From the NCBI GenBank assembly GCA_934271715.1, contig CAKQRZ010000012.1, forward strand, positions 1 through 64,000: a stretch of 64,000 nucleotides of DNA, written 5' to 3'. Positions 8,104 through 16,832 of this stretch are shown in pieces (positions within the stretch are counted from its first letter, which is position 1; every line of letters starts with the position of its first letter). The DNA comes from an uncultured Alphaproteobacteria bacterium. GTDB lineage: Bacteria; Pseudomonadota; Alphaproteobacteria; RF32; CAG-239. The notes under the pieces are model-generated. The model was not told the origin of the DNA. It made no database searches and saw nothing but the letters and a program-made list of their open reading frames with translations. The translations under genes were made by a program, and so were the position numbers.

Positions 8104-8484
8104 CTATCTTACGCAGTCGTCGCCATTAAAGTTGTAATCAGAAACAATGCCGCCGCGAATTATGAATGAGGTTTTACAATAATAAACCCCTTGCGGTGTA
8201 GGCAAACCATATGACGGAACCTGCATTGCCGAATACGTCATATTATCGGCATACGGCTCCGTATCGCCGTCAATCGGCTCATGATAAACTTTTATATAGG
8301 TAGCAACAAAACTATCCGATCCAACCGAATATGTGGTGTTTGGATATCCCCATTCGGCGAACAAAGCTTCTTCGCTCTGCCCCAGCCATGCGGAAAGCTC
8401 GTCTTCATAGCGGGCGGATGTGGGCTGAGAAGCACACGAGGCTACAAGCAGCAATCCGCCGAACAGAGCCATAACTTTTTTCAT
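8104..8484 (-). CDS. Small lipoprotein, hypothetical
   Basis: 126 residues. The N-terminus MKKVMALFGGLLLVASC is a lipoprotein signal with lipobox VASC (Cys17), so the mature protein is membrane-anchored. Beyond it are Tyr-rich segments and two Cys near the C-terminus (YYCKTS and DDCVR) that could form a disulfide. Its start overlaps the hflX stop by 4 bp (ATGA), so it is read from the hfq-hflX operon. The function is unknown. Confidence 0.75.
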   Translation of the reverse strand: MKKVMALFGGLLLVASCASQPTSARYEDELSAWLGQSEEALFAEWGYPNTTYSVGSDSFVATYIKVYHEPIDGDTEPYADNMTYSAMQVPSYGLPTPQGVYYCKTSFIIRGGIVSDYNFNGDDCVR

Positions 8485-9803
8485 AAATTCCTCCTGATTT
8501 CTATTTCTGAACGATTTTCAGTCATTTTTTCAAAACGAGCTAAATTTTCTGGACTTATACAAATAGTATATATATTTTTATCTTCTTTATTTTCAAGTTT
8601 CAGAATATCGCTGTTTTGATAGAGCCATGATTGCAAACGCCCGTTTTCAATCGGCAATTTTATACGGCATTTTTTCTGTCCGCAAGCCAGTTTTTGTTTA
8701 ATAAGCTCCAATAATCTGCCGCAGCCTTCGCCGCTGATTGCCGAAGTCAATACCTTATTGCTGCAGTTTTGGGTTTTAGCCTGCCAGCGCGGCAAATCTT
8801 CCGGCGGCAGCAAATCGGCTTTGTTAAACACCTCTATATAATTTTCGGCATTTTTTATTTCTTTTAAGCCCAAATGCGCCAAAACATCCAGCACATCGGC
8901 GCATTGCGCTTGGCTGTCCGGATTAGAAACATCCCGGATATGCAAAATTATATCGGCGTTTAGAACTTCTTCCAAAGTTGCCCTGAAAGCCATTACCAAT
9001 TCGTGCGGCAAATCCGAAATAAAACCTACGGTATCGGACAGAATAATTTCCCGTCCCCCGTTCAGACTAATTTTACGCATAGTCGGGTCAAGGGTGGCAA
9101 AAAGCATATTTGCCGCCATAACCGAACTACCAGATAAATAGTTGAAAAGCGTTGATTTTCCGGCATTGGTATATCCTACCAGCGCAACAATAGGATAAGG
9201 AACTTTTCGGCGGGCGCTGCGCTGAATGCCGCGAGTCAGCTTAACTTTTTCCAAATCTTTTTTTATACGCACTATTTTATCGTCAATAATACGTCTATCC
9301 AGCTCTATTTGTGTTTCTCCAGGTCCGCCCAAAAAGCCGGCGCCGCCGCGCTGTCTTTCCAAGTGCGTCCAACTGCGCACCAATCGCGAGCGCTGATAAG
9401 TCAGATGCGCCAATTCAACTTGCAATGCACCTTCTCTAGTTTGCGCACGTTCGCCAAAAATTTCTAAAATCAATGCGGTACGGTCTATAACTTTAAGTTT
9501 TAGTTCACGTTCTAAGTTGCGTTGTTGAATTGGACTTAGCCGCGCATCAACAATTAGCAAATCTACATTTTTTTCAGTAATAATCGGCGTAAGACGCTCT
9601 AAAAACCCCTTGCTGAAATAGGCAGACGGTTTTATTTCTTTTATTTTGAGACTTTCTTTATAGACTACATTCAATTTTATGGCTAAAGCCAATCCCTCAG
9701 CTTCAGACAAACGGCTTTCAGGCGACAAGCTGACCGGCGAGCCAAAAACTTCGGGACAAATCACAGCGGCGTTAATCTGCCTATTTTGCTGAATTTCTAT
9801 CAA
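8481..9803 (-). CDS. hflX: GTPase HflX, ribosome-associated
   Basis: 440 residues. HflX is a translational GTPase that binds the 50S subunit and splits or rescues stalled ribosomes under stress. Visible: N-terminal HflX domain with VDARLSPIQQRNLE, the glycine-rich loop GGAGFLGGPGETQIE at about 153-167, P-loop GYTNAGKS at 210-217, switch region FATLDPT, G3 DTVGFI, and a C-terminal extension. It follows hfq by 3 bp, a conserved neighbour pair in proteobacteria. Confidence 0.95.
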   Translation of the reverse strand: MIEIQQNRQINAAVICPEVFGSPVSLSPESRLSEAEGLALAIKLNVVYKESLKIKEIKPSAYFSKGFLERLTPIITEKNVDLLIVDARLSPIQQRNLERELKLKVIDRTALILEIFGERAQTREGALQVELAHLTYQRSRLVRSWTHLERQRGGAGFLGGPGETQIELDRRIIDDKIVRIKKDLEKVKLTRGIQRSARRKVPYPIVALVGYTNAGKSTLFNYLSGSSVMAANMLFATLDPTMRKISLNGGREIILSDTVGFISDLPHELVMAFRATLEEVLNADIILHIRDVSNPDSQAQCADVLDVLAHLGLKEIKNAENYIEVFNKADLLPPEDLPRWQAKTQNCSNKVLTSAISGEGCGRLLELIKQKLACGQKKCRIKLPIENGRLQSWLYQNSDILKLENKEDKNIYTICISPENLARFEKMTENRSEIEIRRNL

Positions 9804-9806
9804 AAG

Positions 9807-10022
9807 CTATTCTTCGGCAATATCCACGGCAACACTCGGCATAATAGTCGACACAGCGTGTTTATAGACCAATTGAGTATGACCGTCACGGCGAAGCAGT
9901 AAACTTTCTTCATCTTGCTGGGTTATAATTCCCTGCAATTTTACACCGTTAATCAAAAAAACAGTTACTGCGACTTTGCCTTCTTTAATATCATTCAAAA
10001 AATCACTTTGCACTTTATTCAT
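9807..10022 (-). CDS. hfq: RNA chaperone Hfq
   Basis: 71 residues with both Sm motifs: Sm1 VTVFLINGVKLQG and Sm2 YKHAVSTIMPS. Hfq forms a hexamer that pairs small RNAs with mRNAs. Few residues follow the Sm core, as in other alphaproteobacterial Hfq. First gene of the hfq-hflX-lipoprotein operon. Confidence 0.95.
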   Translation of the reverse strand: MNKVQSDFLNDIKEGKVAVTVFLINGVKLQGIITQQDEESLLLRRDGHTQLVYKHAVSTIMPSVAVDIAEE

Positions 10023-10208
10023 TTTTATTTTCCTTCTAAAGAGATTTCTATAAATCAGTTTTGATTCTATGCTAAAAAAATCTATTCGTCTACAAGAATA
10101 TAATTTTTACACATAAAAGATTAAAGTTGATAACCGATTTTTGTTCATTGCAATCAGCGCTGAAATATCTATACTTTTAAATATTTTAATTTCTATGGGG
10201 ATTTACCA

Positions 10209-11531
10209 ATGCTATATGGAATAATTGCCTTAGCTGTACTGCTTTGTTTATGTGGAGGAGCTTTGATTGCAGCTCTTAATAAAAATACACGCGCGATTGT
10301 GTTAAATGAAGAACTGACGCGTCAGCTTGATGAAATCAACAGCGCAAAAAAGCAGCTCGATAATGAAAACTATCGCCTGACAACAGAAAACACTCGTTTG
10401 CAAACCATGTTACAGACTCAGCAGCTGCATATGCAGGAACGTCTGCAAGACATTCAAAATAACAAAAAAGATTTAGAACTGAAATTCCGCGACATTTCAA
10501 ATGAAATCCTAAATAATCAATCGCGACGCCTTAATGAATCACAAAGTCAGGTGTTAAGCGCAGTCTTATCCCCGTTCAGCGACCAACTGAAAGCGTTCCG
10601 CGATGAAGTAAACAAAGCAAATACGGAAAACATAAAAAATAAGACAAGCTTTGATGACCAATTCAAAAAACTAATGGATATGAATAATTGCCTTAGCCAA
10701 GACGCACAAAATTTGACTAACGCTTTGCGCGGCAGTAAAAAAATGCAGGGTGACTGGGGAGAAATAGAGCTTAACCGTATTTTAGAAGTTGCCGGTCTGC
10801 AAAAAAACATTGATTATTTCACCCAAGAAAACTTCAAAAATGAAAATAATCAAAATCTGCGTCCCGACGTTGTTGTCCGTCTGCCGAACAACCGCAGCGT
10901 TATTGTGGACTCTAAAGTCTCCATGAATGACTATATTTCTTATGTGAACGCAGATGACGAGGCGGAAAAATCAGCAGCTTTACAACGCCATATTCAATGT
11001 ATCCGCAACCATATAGACGAGCTGTCATGCAAAGAATATCAAAAACTTCTCAAAGAAGAATCTCTTGATTATGTGGTGATTTTTATTCCGATTGAAAGCG
11101 CTTTTGTTGAAGCAATCAAAAAAGACGACAGCCTATATGATTATGCCTACAAAAAGAATGTGGCCTTAACCACTCCGTCTTCTTTGCTGCCGATTCTGCG
11201 CACGGTGGAAAACCTGTGGCAAATAGAAACTCGCAACAAATATGTGCAGAAAATCGCCGAAGTAGGCGGCTCGCTGTATGATAAACTTGCCAATTTTGTG
11301 GATGACATGCAAAAAATTGACAAGGCTTTGGGAACTGCCCGCACCAGCTACGAAGCAGCAATATCAAAGTTGGCAAACGGCAAAGGCAACGCGCTTTCTC
11401 TAGCTAACCGCTTAAAAGAATACGGAGCGAAAGCGAATAAGAAAATCGGTATTGATTATGAAGATAATGAAATTCTGAAAATTAGCGACAATTCAAATGA
11501 ACAAAACAATTCTGAAGAAAAGGCATCGTAA
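10209..11531 (+). CDS. rmuC: DNA recombination protein RmuC
   Basis: 440 residues: an N-terminal membrane helix (IIALAVLLCLCGGALIAAL), a coiled-coil region to about residue 150, then the RmuC nuclease-like domain (GDWGEIELNRILEVAGL; RPDVVVRLPNNRSVIVDSK; FIPIESAFVEA). RmuC limits recombination at inverted repeats and is a predicted restriction-like nuclease. A MurG-like gene starts 1 bp after its stop, so the genes are co-transcribed. Confidence 0.9.
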   Translation: MLYGIIALAVLLCLCGGALIAALNKNTRAIVLNEELTRQLDEINSAKKQLDNENYRLTTENTRLQTMLQTQQLHMQERLQDIQNNKKDLELKFRDISNEILNNQSRRLNESQSQVLSAVLSPFSDQLKAFRDEVNKANTENIKNKTSFDDQFKKLMDMNNCLSQDAQNLTNALRGSKKMQGDWGEIELNRILEVAGLQKNIDYFTQENFKNENNQNLRPDVVVRLPNNRSVIVDSKVSMNDYISYVNADDEAEKSAALQRHIQCIRNHIDELSCKEYQKLLKEESLDYVVIFIPIESAFVEAIKKDDSLYDYAYKKNVALTTPSSLLPILRTVENLWQIETRNKYVQKIAEVGGSLYDKLANFVDDMQKIDKALGTARTSYEAAISKLANGKGNALSLANRLKEYGAKANKKIGIDYEDNEILKISDNSNEQNNSEEKAS

Positions 11532-11532
11532 A

Positions 11533-12597
11533 ATGAAAAAAATTATGTTCACCGGCGGCGGTTCCGGCGGTCATGTGACTCTAAACTTAAACCTTATTCC
11601 TATTTTTCAAAAAAACGGCTGGCAAATTGTTTATGTCGGCTCGGAAACCGGAATTGAAAAAGAGCTTATCGCTAAAATTGAAGGTGTGAAATACTACGCC
11701 ATAAAAACCGGTAAGCTGCGCCGCTATTTTTCTTGGCAAAACCTTAAAGATATGTTCAAAATTCCGGTTGGAATTTGTCAAGCCGCGGCTATAATCCACA
11801 AAGAAAAACCGGATATTATTTTTTCTAAAGGAGGCTTTGTCTCTTTTCCGGTTGTGGTGGGCGGATTTTTGAATCATCGCAAAATATTTATGCACGAGTC
11901 AGATTTGACTCCGGGGTTGGCCAATAAAATGTCCCTGCCCTTTGTCAGCAAGTTTTTCACTACTTTTATAGACACGGTTAAATATGTGAACAAGCCGCAA
12001 AAAGTTTGCTATATCGGTCCGGTGCTTTCAGACCGTTTGAAAAACGGAGATAAAAACAAAGCCTTGCAGATGTGCAACTTTAACGGCGAAAAACCGATTG
12101 TGATGTTTGTGGGCGGCAGTTTGGGGGCGCAAAGTTTGAATAAAACCGTGCAGAAAGATATAGATATCTTATTGCAAAAATATCAAGTAATCCACATTTG
12201 CGGCAAAGGACAAAAAGCAGATTTACAGCGTGACGGATACGCTCAGTTTGAATTTGTCGACAAAGAATTTAAAGATTTGCTCGCCGCTACTGATATTGTG
12301 GTAACTCGCTCCGGTTCTAACGCCATTTTTGAATTTTGGAGCCTTGATATTCCAATGCTTTTGGTACCGCTGCCAAGCAATGCCAGCCGCGGAGAACAAA
12401 CATCAAACGCTAAAAATTTTCAAAGCAAAGGCTTTGCAGAAATTTTGTTGGATAAAGATTTATCCCAAGACGGACTTTTGGTTGCTCAAATTGATAAAAT
12501 GTATCAAAACTTAAATACTTATCGCAACAACATCAAAAACAGCGACCTTAAATTTACGAGCAATGAAGAACTTTATAAAGAAATTGTCAATGGCTAA
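11533..12597 (+). CDS. MurG-like UDP-N-acetylglucosamine transferase, Firmicutes-type
   Basis: 354 residues from MKKIMFTGGGSGGH, a GT-B glycosyltransferase. MurG motifs are present: GGGSGGH at 8-14, SKGGFVSFPV, HESDLTPGLANK, GGSLGAQSLN and a C-terminal donor-site block ending GEQTSNAKNF. MurG makes lipid II from lipid I at the inner membrane. The detailed wording (GIEKELI, TGKLRRYF, HESDLTPGLANK) resembles the clostridial MurG type more than the usual alphaproteobacterial one, and it lies outside a dcw cluster. It is therefore possibly a transferred or second copy. I used ATG 11533, not 11497, because the upstream start lies inside rmuC. Confidence 0.82.
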   Translation: MKKIMFTGGGSGGHVTLNLNLIPIFQKNGWQIVYVGSETGIEKELIAKIEGVKYYAIKTGKLRRYFSWQNLKDMFKIPVGICQAAAIIHKEKPDIIFSKGGFVSFPVVVGGFLNHRKIFMHESDLTPGLANKMSLPFVSKFFTTFIDTVKYVNKPQKVCYIGPVLSDRLKNGDKNKALQMCNFNGEKPIVMFVGGSLGAQSLNKTVQKDIDILLQKYQVIHICGKGQKADLQRDGYAQFEFVDKEFKDLLAATDIVVTRSGSNAIFEFWSLDIPMLLVPLPSNASRGEQTSNAKNFQSKGFAEILLDKDLSQDGLLVAQIDKMYQNLNTYRNNIKNSDLKFTSNEELYKEIVNG

Positions 12598-13303
12598 GCA
12601 ATATAAAAATATTCTGATTTTGACCGGTGCCGGAATTTCGGCAGAATCCGGACTATCTACTTTTCGCGCTGAAAACGGATTATGGAACAAACATCGGGTG
12701 GAGGATGTCGCCACTATAGAAGCGTTTGAACGCAATCCGGAATATGTGCATGATTTTTATAACGAACTGCGTCCAGAGCTTTATAAAGCAAAACCAAACG
12801 CCGCTCATTCTGCCATTACCAAGCTGCAGCAAAAATATCCGGCGCAAATCAATATTGTAACGCAAAATGTCGATACCCTGCATGAAAAAGCCGGAAATAA
12901 AAACATTTATCACATTCACGGGCAAATTAACCAGATTGTCTGCCTGAACTGCGGGCATATTTTTGAAACTTGGGGCGATGTTCACGCGGACGACGCTTGT
13001 CCGCTGTGCCAAATCCGCAGTATGCTGAAACCAAACATTGTGTTTTTTGGCGAAAATCTGCTCTATATGGATAAAGTAGATGAAATGTTGAAAACCTGTG
13101 ACTTGTTTTTATCTGTCGGAACATCTGGTGTAGTTTATCCGGCAGCAGGTTTTGTGCAAATCGCCAAAATGTGCGGCGCCGATACTTGCGAATTTAATCT
13201 CGAAACAACTTCCAACAACTATCTGTTTGACCGCCACATTATCGGTAAAGCCGGAACGACTTTGCCTAAATTCATTGACGAACTTTTACAGCAAGTCAGC
13301 TAA
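12590..13303 (+). CDS. NAD-dependent protein deacylase (sirtuin, CobB/Sir2 family)
   Basis: 237 residues from MAKQYKN. The NAD-binding GAGISAESGLSTFR lies at 13-26, TQNVDTLHEKAG at 91-102, the catalytic His110 in HIHG, and four zinc cysteines at 118, 121, 137 and 140. It removes acyl groups from lysines, consuming NAD. ATG 12590 overlaps the MurG-like stop by 8 bp and gives the canonical short N-terminus; an upstream ATG at 12563 lies in the previous gene. Its 3' end overlaps convergent mfd by 18 bp. Confidence 0.92.
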   Translation: MAKQYKNILILTGAGISAESGLSTFRAENGLWNKHRVEDVATIEAFERNPEYVHDFYNELRPELYKAKPNAAHSAITKLQQKYPAQINIVTQNVDTLHEKAGNKNIYHIHGQINQIVCLNCGHIFETWGDVHADDACPLCQIRSMLKPNIVFFGENLLYMDKVDEMLKTCDLFLSVGTSGVVYPAAGFVQIAKMCGADTCEFNLETTSNNYLFDRHIIGKAGTTLPKFIDELLQQVS

Positions 13304-16300
13304 TTTAGAAATTGTATTTTTCAAAACCAAAATGCGTTCGCTGTACTGCGATAAGTCTTTAGAAACAAACAATTTTTGGTCTGGACGGATTTGCAGCACG
13401 CCAAACGATTTTGTTACCAAATCAATCAATTTATCCGCCGCGGCAAAAGTGTTGTTGCGGAAAGCGATTAAAATTCCTTTGGCTCCGGCGTCTACTTTCG
13501 CCACATTAGCGGCATAGCAAAGCTGTTTAATTTCTATAGTTTGCAGCAAATTTTCCACCTCTTGCGGAATTGGTCCGAAACGGTCTATCAGTTCTTCACG
13601 CATATCCAGCAACTCGTCTTTATCCTTTAACGAGCCAATACGTTTATACAATCCCAAACGCACGCCCAAATCTTTGACATAGCTTTCCGGAATCATCAGC
13701 GGCACACCGGTTGTAATCTGCGGCGCCCAATCCGTATCGGCCGCAGTTTGCGCTTCTTCCGCCTGTCCGGCTTTTTGGCGAGCAATTTCTTCTTCAAGCA
13801 TATGCTGATACAAAGCGATACCAACATCTTTAATGTGTCCGGACTGTTCTGTTCCCAGCACATTGCCCGAACCGCGGATATCCAAATCGTGGCTGGCTAA
13901 AGAAAAACCGGCGCCAAGCGTATCCAAAGCCTGCAAAATATTCAGACGTTTTTCTGCCACCGGATTGAGTTTTTTGCGCGCTGGAACCGTAAAATAGCAA
14001 TAACCGCGGACTTTTGAGCGCCCTACCCGACCGCGCAGTTGATACAGCTGTGCCAAACCAAACATATCGGCGCGGTGAATAATCATCGTGTTTACACGCG
14101 GCATATCAATACCGGACTCAATAATGGTGGTAGAAAGCAAAACATCATATTTGCCGTCGGCAAAGTCGCACATAATATCTTCCAGCTGTTTTGCCGGCAT
14201 TTGTCCGTGCGCCACTGCGATTTTCACATCAGGCACCAAGTTTTGCAAAGTTTCCAAAATTTCGGCAATATCCGACACTCTCGGACACACAAAAAATGTT
14301 TGTCCGCCGCGAAATTTTTCCCGATAAATTGCCTCTTTTATCATCACCTTGTCAAAGGGCATCACAAAAGTACGGGCGGCCAATCTATCCACCGGCGGCG
14401 TGGCGATAATGCTGAGCTGTTTAACACCGGTCAGCGAAAGCTGCAAAGTTCTAGGTATCGGGGTTGCGCTCAAAGTTAAAACATGTACATCAGATTTCAG
14501 CGCCTTGATTTTTTCTTTATGCGCCACGCCAAAATGCTGCTCTTCATCCACAATCAGCAAACCTAAATTGCAAAACTGCACATCTTTAGAAAGCAAAGCG
14601 TGCGTGCCAATCACAATTTCCACCGAACCTTCGACCAATCCCTGTTTGGTTTCGCGCACTTCTTTCGGCGTGCTTAAACGGGACAGCATCCGCACCCTAA
14701 TCGGAAAACCTTTCATACGCTCGGCAAAATTGAGATAATGCTGACGCGCCAGCAAGGTTGTCGGCACTATCAACGCCACTTGCGCTCCCGACATTGCCAC
14801 AGTAAACGCCGCGCGCAATGCCACTTCGGTTTTGCCAAACCCCACATCGCCGCAAACCAGCCTATCCATCGGTTCGCCCGCGCCCAAATCCTGAATCACA
14901 TCTTTTATGGCGTGCAGCTGGTCATCGGTTTCGCTATATGGAAACTTAGCGCAAAATTCATCATACGCTCCCCCCGGCGCAATAAACACATCGGCGGTTT
15001 TCAAGTGTCTTTCGGCGGCTATTTTAATCAGTTTTTCGGCTATATCTTTGATTTTTGCTTTTACTTTGGCTTTTTTAGCCTGCCAAGCCGCTCCGCCCAG
15101 CACATCAAGCTGCACGTTTTCATCATCTGAGCCATAGCGGGAGATCACATCAATATTTTCTACCGGAACAAACAATTTATCATCATGAGCATACACAATT
15201 TTCAAACAATCGTGCGGAGCACCGCCGGCCATAATATTTTCCAGCCCCAAAAAACGCCCGATACCGTGTTCAATATGCACTACCAGTTCGCCCACACTCA
15301 AAGACGACACATCGGCGATAAAATCTTTGGAACTTGCTTTTTTGACCTTGCGATGCTGACGCTCGCCCAAAATATCCTGCTCCGATATCAGGCAATATTC
15401 ATCATCTCTGAACCCGTGCGCCAACTCGGCAATAACCAACGCAATTTTCTTTTGCGCGCAAATCTGCAGAGCTTCCGCCCAATTATCGGCCAACGCCGTG
15501 TTTTTGATGTCATAATCCGCCATTAATGAGCGCAAGCGTTCGCGTGAACCTTCGGCATAGCAGCAAATTATCCGCTTTAATTTGCCGTTTTCCGCCAAAT
15601 AGTCGCGCAATTCTTCATAAACAGCGGCGCTGCTGATATGGCGGGCATGGGCAAAATCTCGTCCCGGAATGGTTTTCAGCTCAATCACATTATCATTGGC
15701 GCTGACAGCCAGAGGAGTTAAAAACGTGGCTTGCCGTTCTTCCAGCTTGGCCGAAAAATCCGCCGCCGACATATAAAGTTTCTCCGGCGGCAAAGGACGA
15801 TACGCTTCTGTATCATTTTTGCTTTTAACCTGCAGCGCTTCTAAACGCGCCTCATAATAATCGGCAATGCCCTCGGTTTTAGATTTCAGAGCTTCTTCGG
15901 TGTTTTTACCGGCCACGATTTGCGCATTCGGCAAATAATCAAACAAGGTCGGCAAAACATCGCTATAAAACAACGGCAGCCAATTTTCCATACCAATATA
16001 TTTTTGCCCGTTAGAAATTGCCTCGTATATTTCATCGTGCAAACCGTCTGCGCCAAACAGCTCACGATACTGTTCGCGGAAATTGCGGATAGTGTTGGCG
16101 TCTAAAAGCACTTCGCTTGCCACCTGAAATTCATATTGCTGCAAATCTCCGATAGTGCGTTGGCTCACCGCGTCAAAAATACGCAGCCGCTCCACTTCAT
16201 CATCAAACAAATCAATACGCAGCGGATTATCCATACCGCTTGGAAAAATATCGGTAATATCTCCGCGCACGGCATATTCCCCCGGCTCCATAACCTGTTC

Positions 16301-16756
16301 CACCCGCGTATAGCCGTTCAGCGAAACATAATGCAGAAAGCTGTCAAAGTCCAGCTTTTCGCCGACTTTAACCAACTTGCGGGCGTTGCGGAAAATTTTT
16401 GCCGGCGCCAGCTTTTGCAGCACCGCACCAACTGAACTGACCACCACCAGCGGAGCTTTGCCCTCATAAAAAACAATTTTCGCCAATGTTTCAATACGCT
16501 TGGCCGAAAGCGCGCTGTTCGGCGAAACCCGGTCATACGGTACCGTATCCCACGCCGGAAATTCCAACACCTCATATTCCGGATGCAAAAAACGCAGCAT
16601 CGCCGCCGTCTGCGCTAAACTCACACCATCGCTGGCAATATACAACACCGGCTTTTTCGCATTGGCAATCTGCGCCAAAACAAAGGCTTCATAACCATCG
16701 GCAACCGAAGAAACTGTCTTCCCCGCCCAAACATTCACATCTTTACGCATAATCAC
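13286..16756 (-). CDS. mfd: Transcription-repair coupling factor
   Basis: 1156 residues. Mfd pushes stalled RNA polymerase off DNA and recruits UvrA. Domains in order: UvrB-homology N-terminal region, RNA polymerase-interacting CarD-like domain (GELVVHIEHGIGRFLGLE), superfamily 2 helicase with Walker A CGDVGFGKTE and DEEQHFG, TRG motif region, and C-terminal domain. Length is typical. It is divergent from recG across a 76-bp gap. Confidence 0.96.
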   Translation of the reverse strand: MIMRKDVNVWAGKTVSSVADGYEAFVLAQIANAKKPVLYIASDGVSLAQTAAMLRFLHPEYEVLEFPAWDTVPYDRVSPNSALSAKRIETLAKIVFYEGKAPLVVVSSVGAVLQKLAPAKIFRNARKLVKVGEKLDFDSFLHYVSLNGYTRVEQVMEPGEYAVRGDITDIFPSGMDNPLRIDLFDDEVERLRIFDAVSQRTIGDLQQYEFQVASEVLLDANTIRNFREQYRELFGADGLHDEIYEAISNGQKYIGMENWLPLFYSDVLPTLFDYLPNAQIVAGKNTEEALKSKTEGIADYYEARLEALQVKSKNDTEAYRPLPPEKLYMSAADFSAKLEERQATFLTPLAVSANDNVIELKTIPGRDFAHARHISSAAVYEELRDYLAENGKLKRIICCYAEGSRERLRSLMADYDIKNTALADNWAEALQICAQKKIALVIAELAHGFRDDEYCLISEQDILGERQHRKVKKASSKDFIADVSSLSVGELVVHIEHGIGRFLGLENIMAGGAPHDCLKIVYAHDDKLFVPVENIDVISRYGSDDENVQLDVLGGAAWQAKKAKVKAKIKDIAEKLIKIAAERHLKTADVFIAPGGAYDEFCAKFPYSETDDQLHAIKDVIQDLGAGEPMDRLVCGDVGFGKTEVALRAAFTVAMSGAQVALIVPTTLLARQHYLNFAERMKGFPIRVRMLSRLSTPKEVRETKQGLVEGSVEIVIGTHALLSKDVQFCNLGLLIVDEEQHFGVAHKEKIKALKSDVHVLTLSATPIPRTLQLSLTGVKQLSIIATPPVDRLAARTFVMPFDKVMIKEAIYREKFRGGQTFFVCPRVSDIAEILETLQNLVPDVKIAVAHGQMPAKQLEDIMCDFADGKYDVLLSTTIIESGIDMPRVNTMIIHRADMFGLAQLYQLRGRVGRSKVRGYCYFTVPARKKLNPVAEKRLNILQALDTLGAGFSLASHDLDIRGSGNVLGTEQSGHIKDVGIALYQHMLEEEIARQKAGQAEEAQTAADTDWAPQITTGVPLMIPESYVKDLGVRLGLYKRIGSLKDKDELLDMREELIDRFGPIPQEVENLLQTIEIKQLCYAANVAKVDAGAKGILIAFRNNTFAAADKLIDLVTKSFGVLQIRPDQKLFVSKDLSQYSERILVLKNTISKLADLL

Positions 16757-16832
16757 GCTTTCCTGTTTACTTTTCGTTATAAAATATATACAATACAGCC
16801 ATTAACGCAACAAAAAAAAAGACAAATTCACA

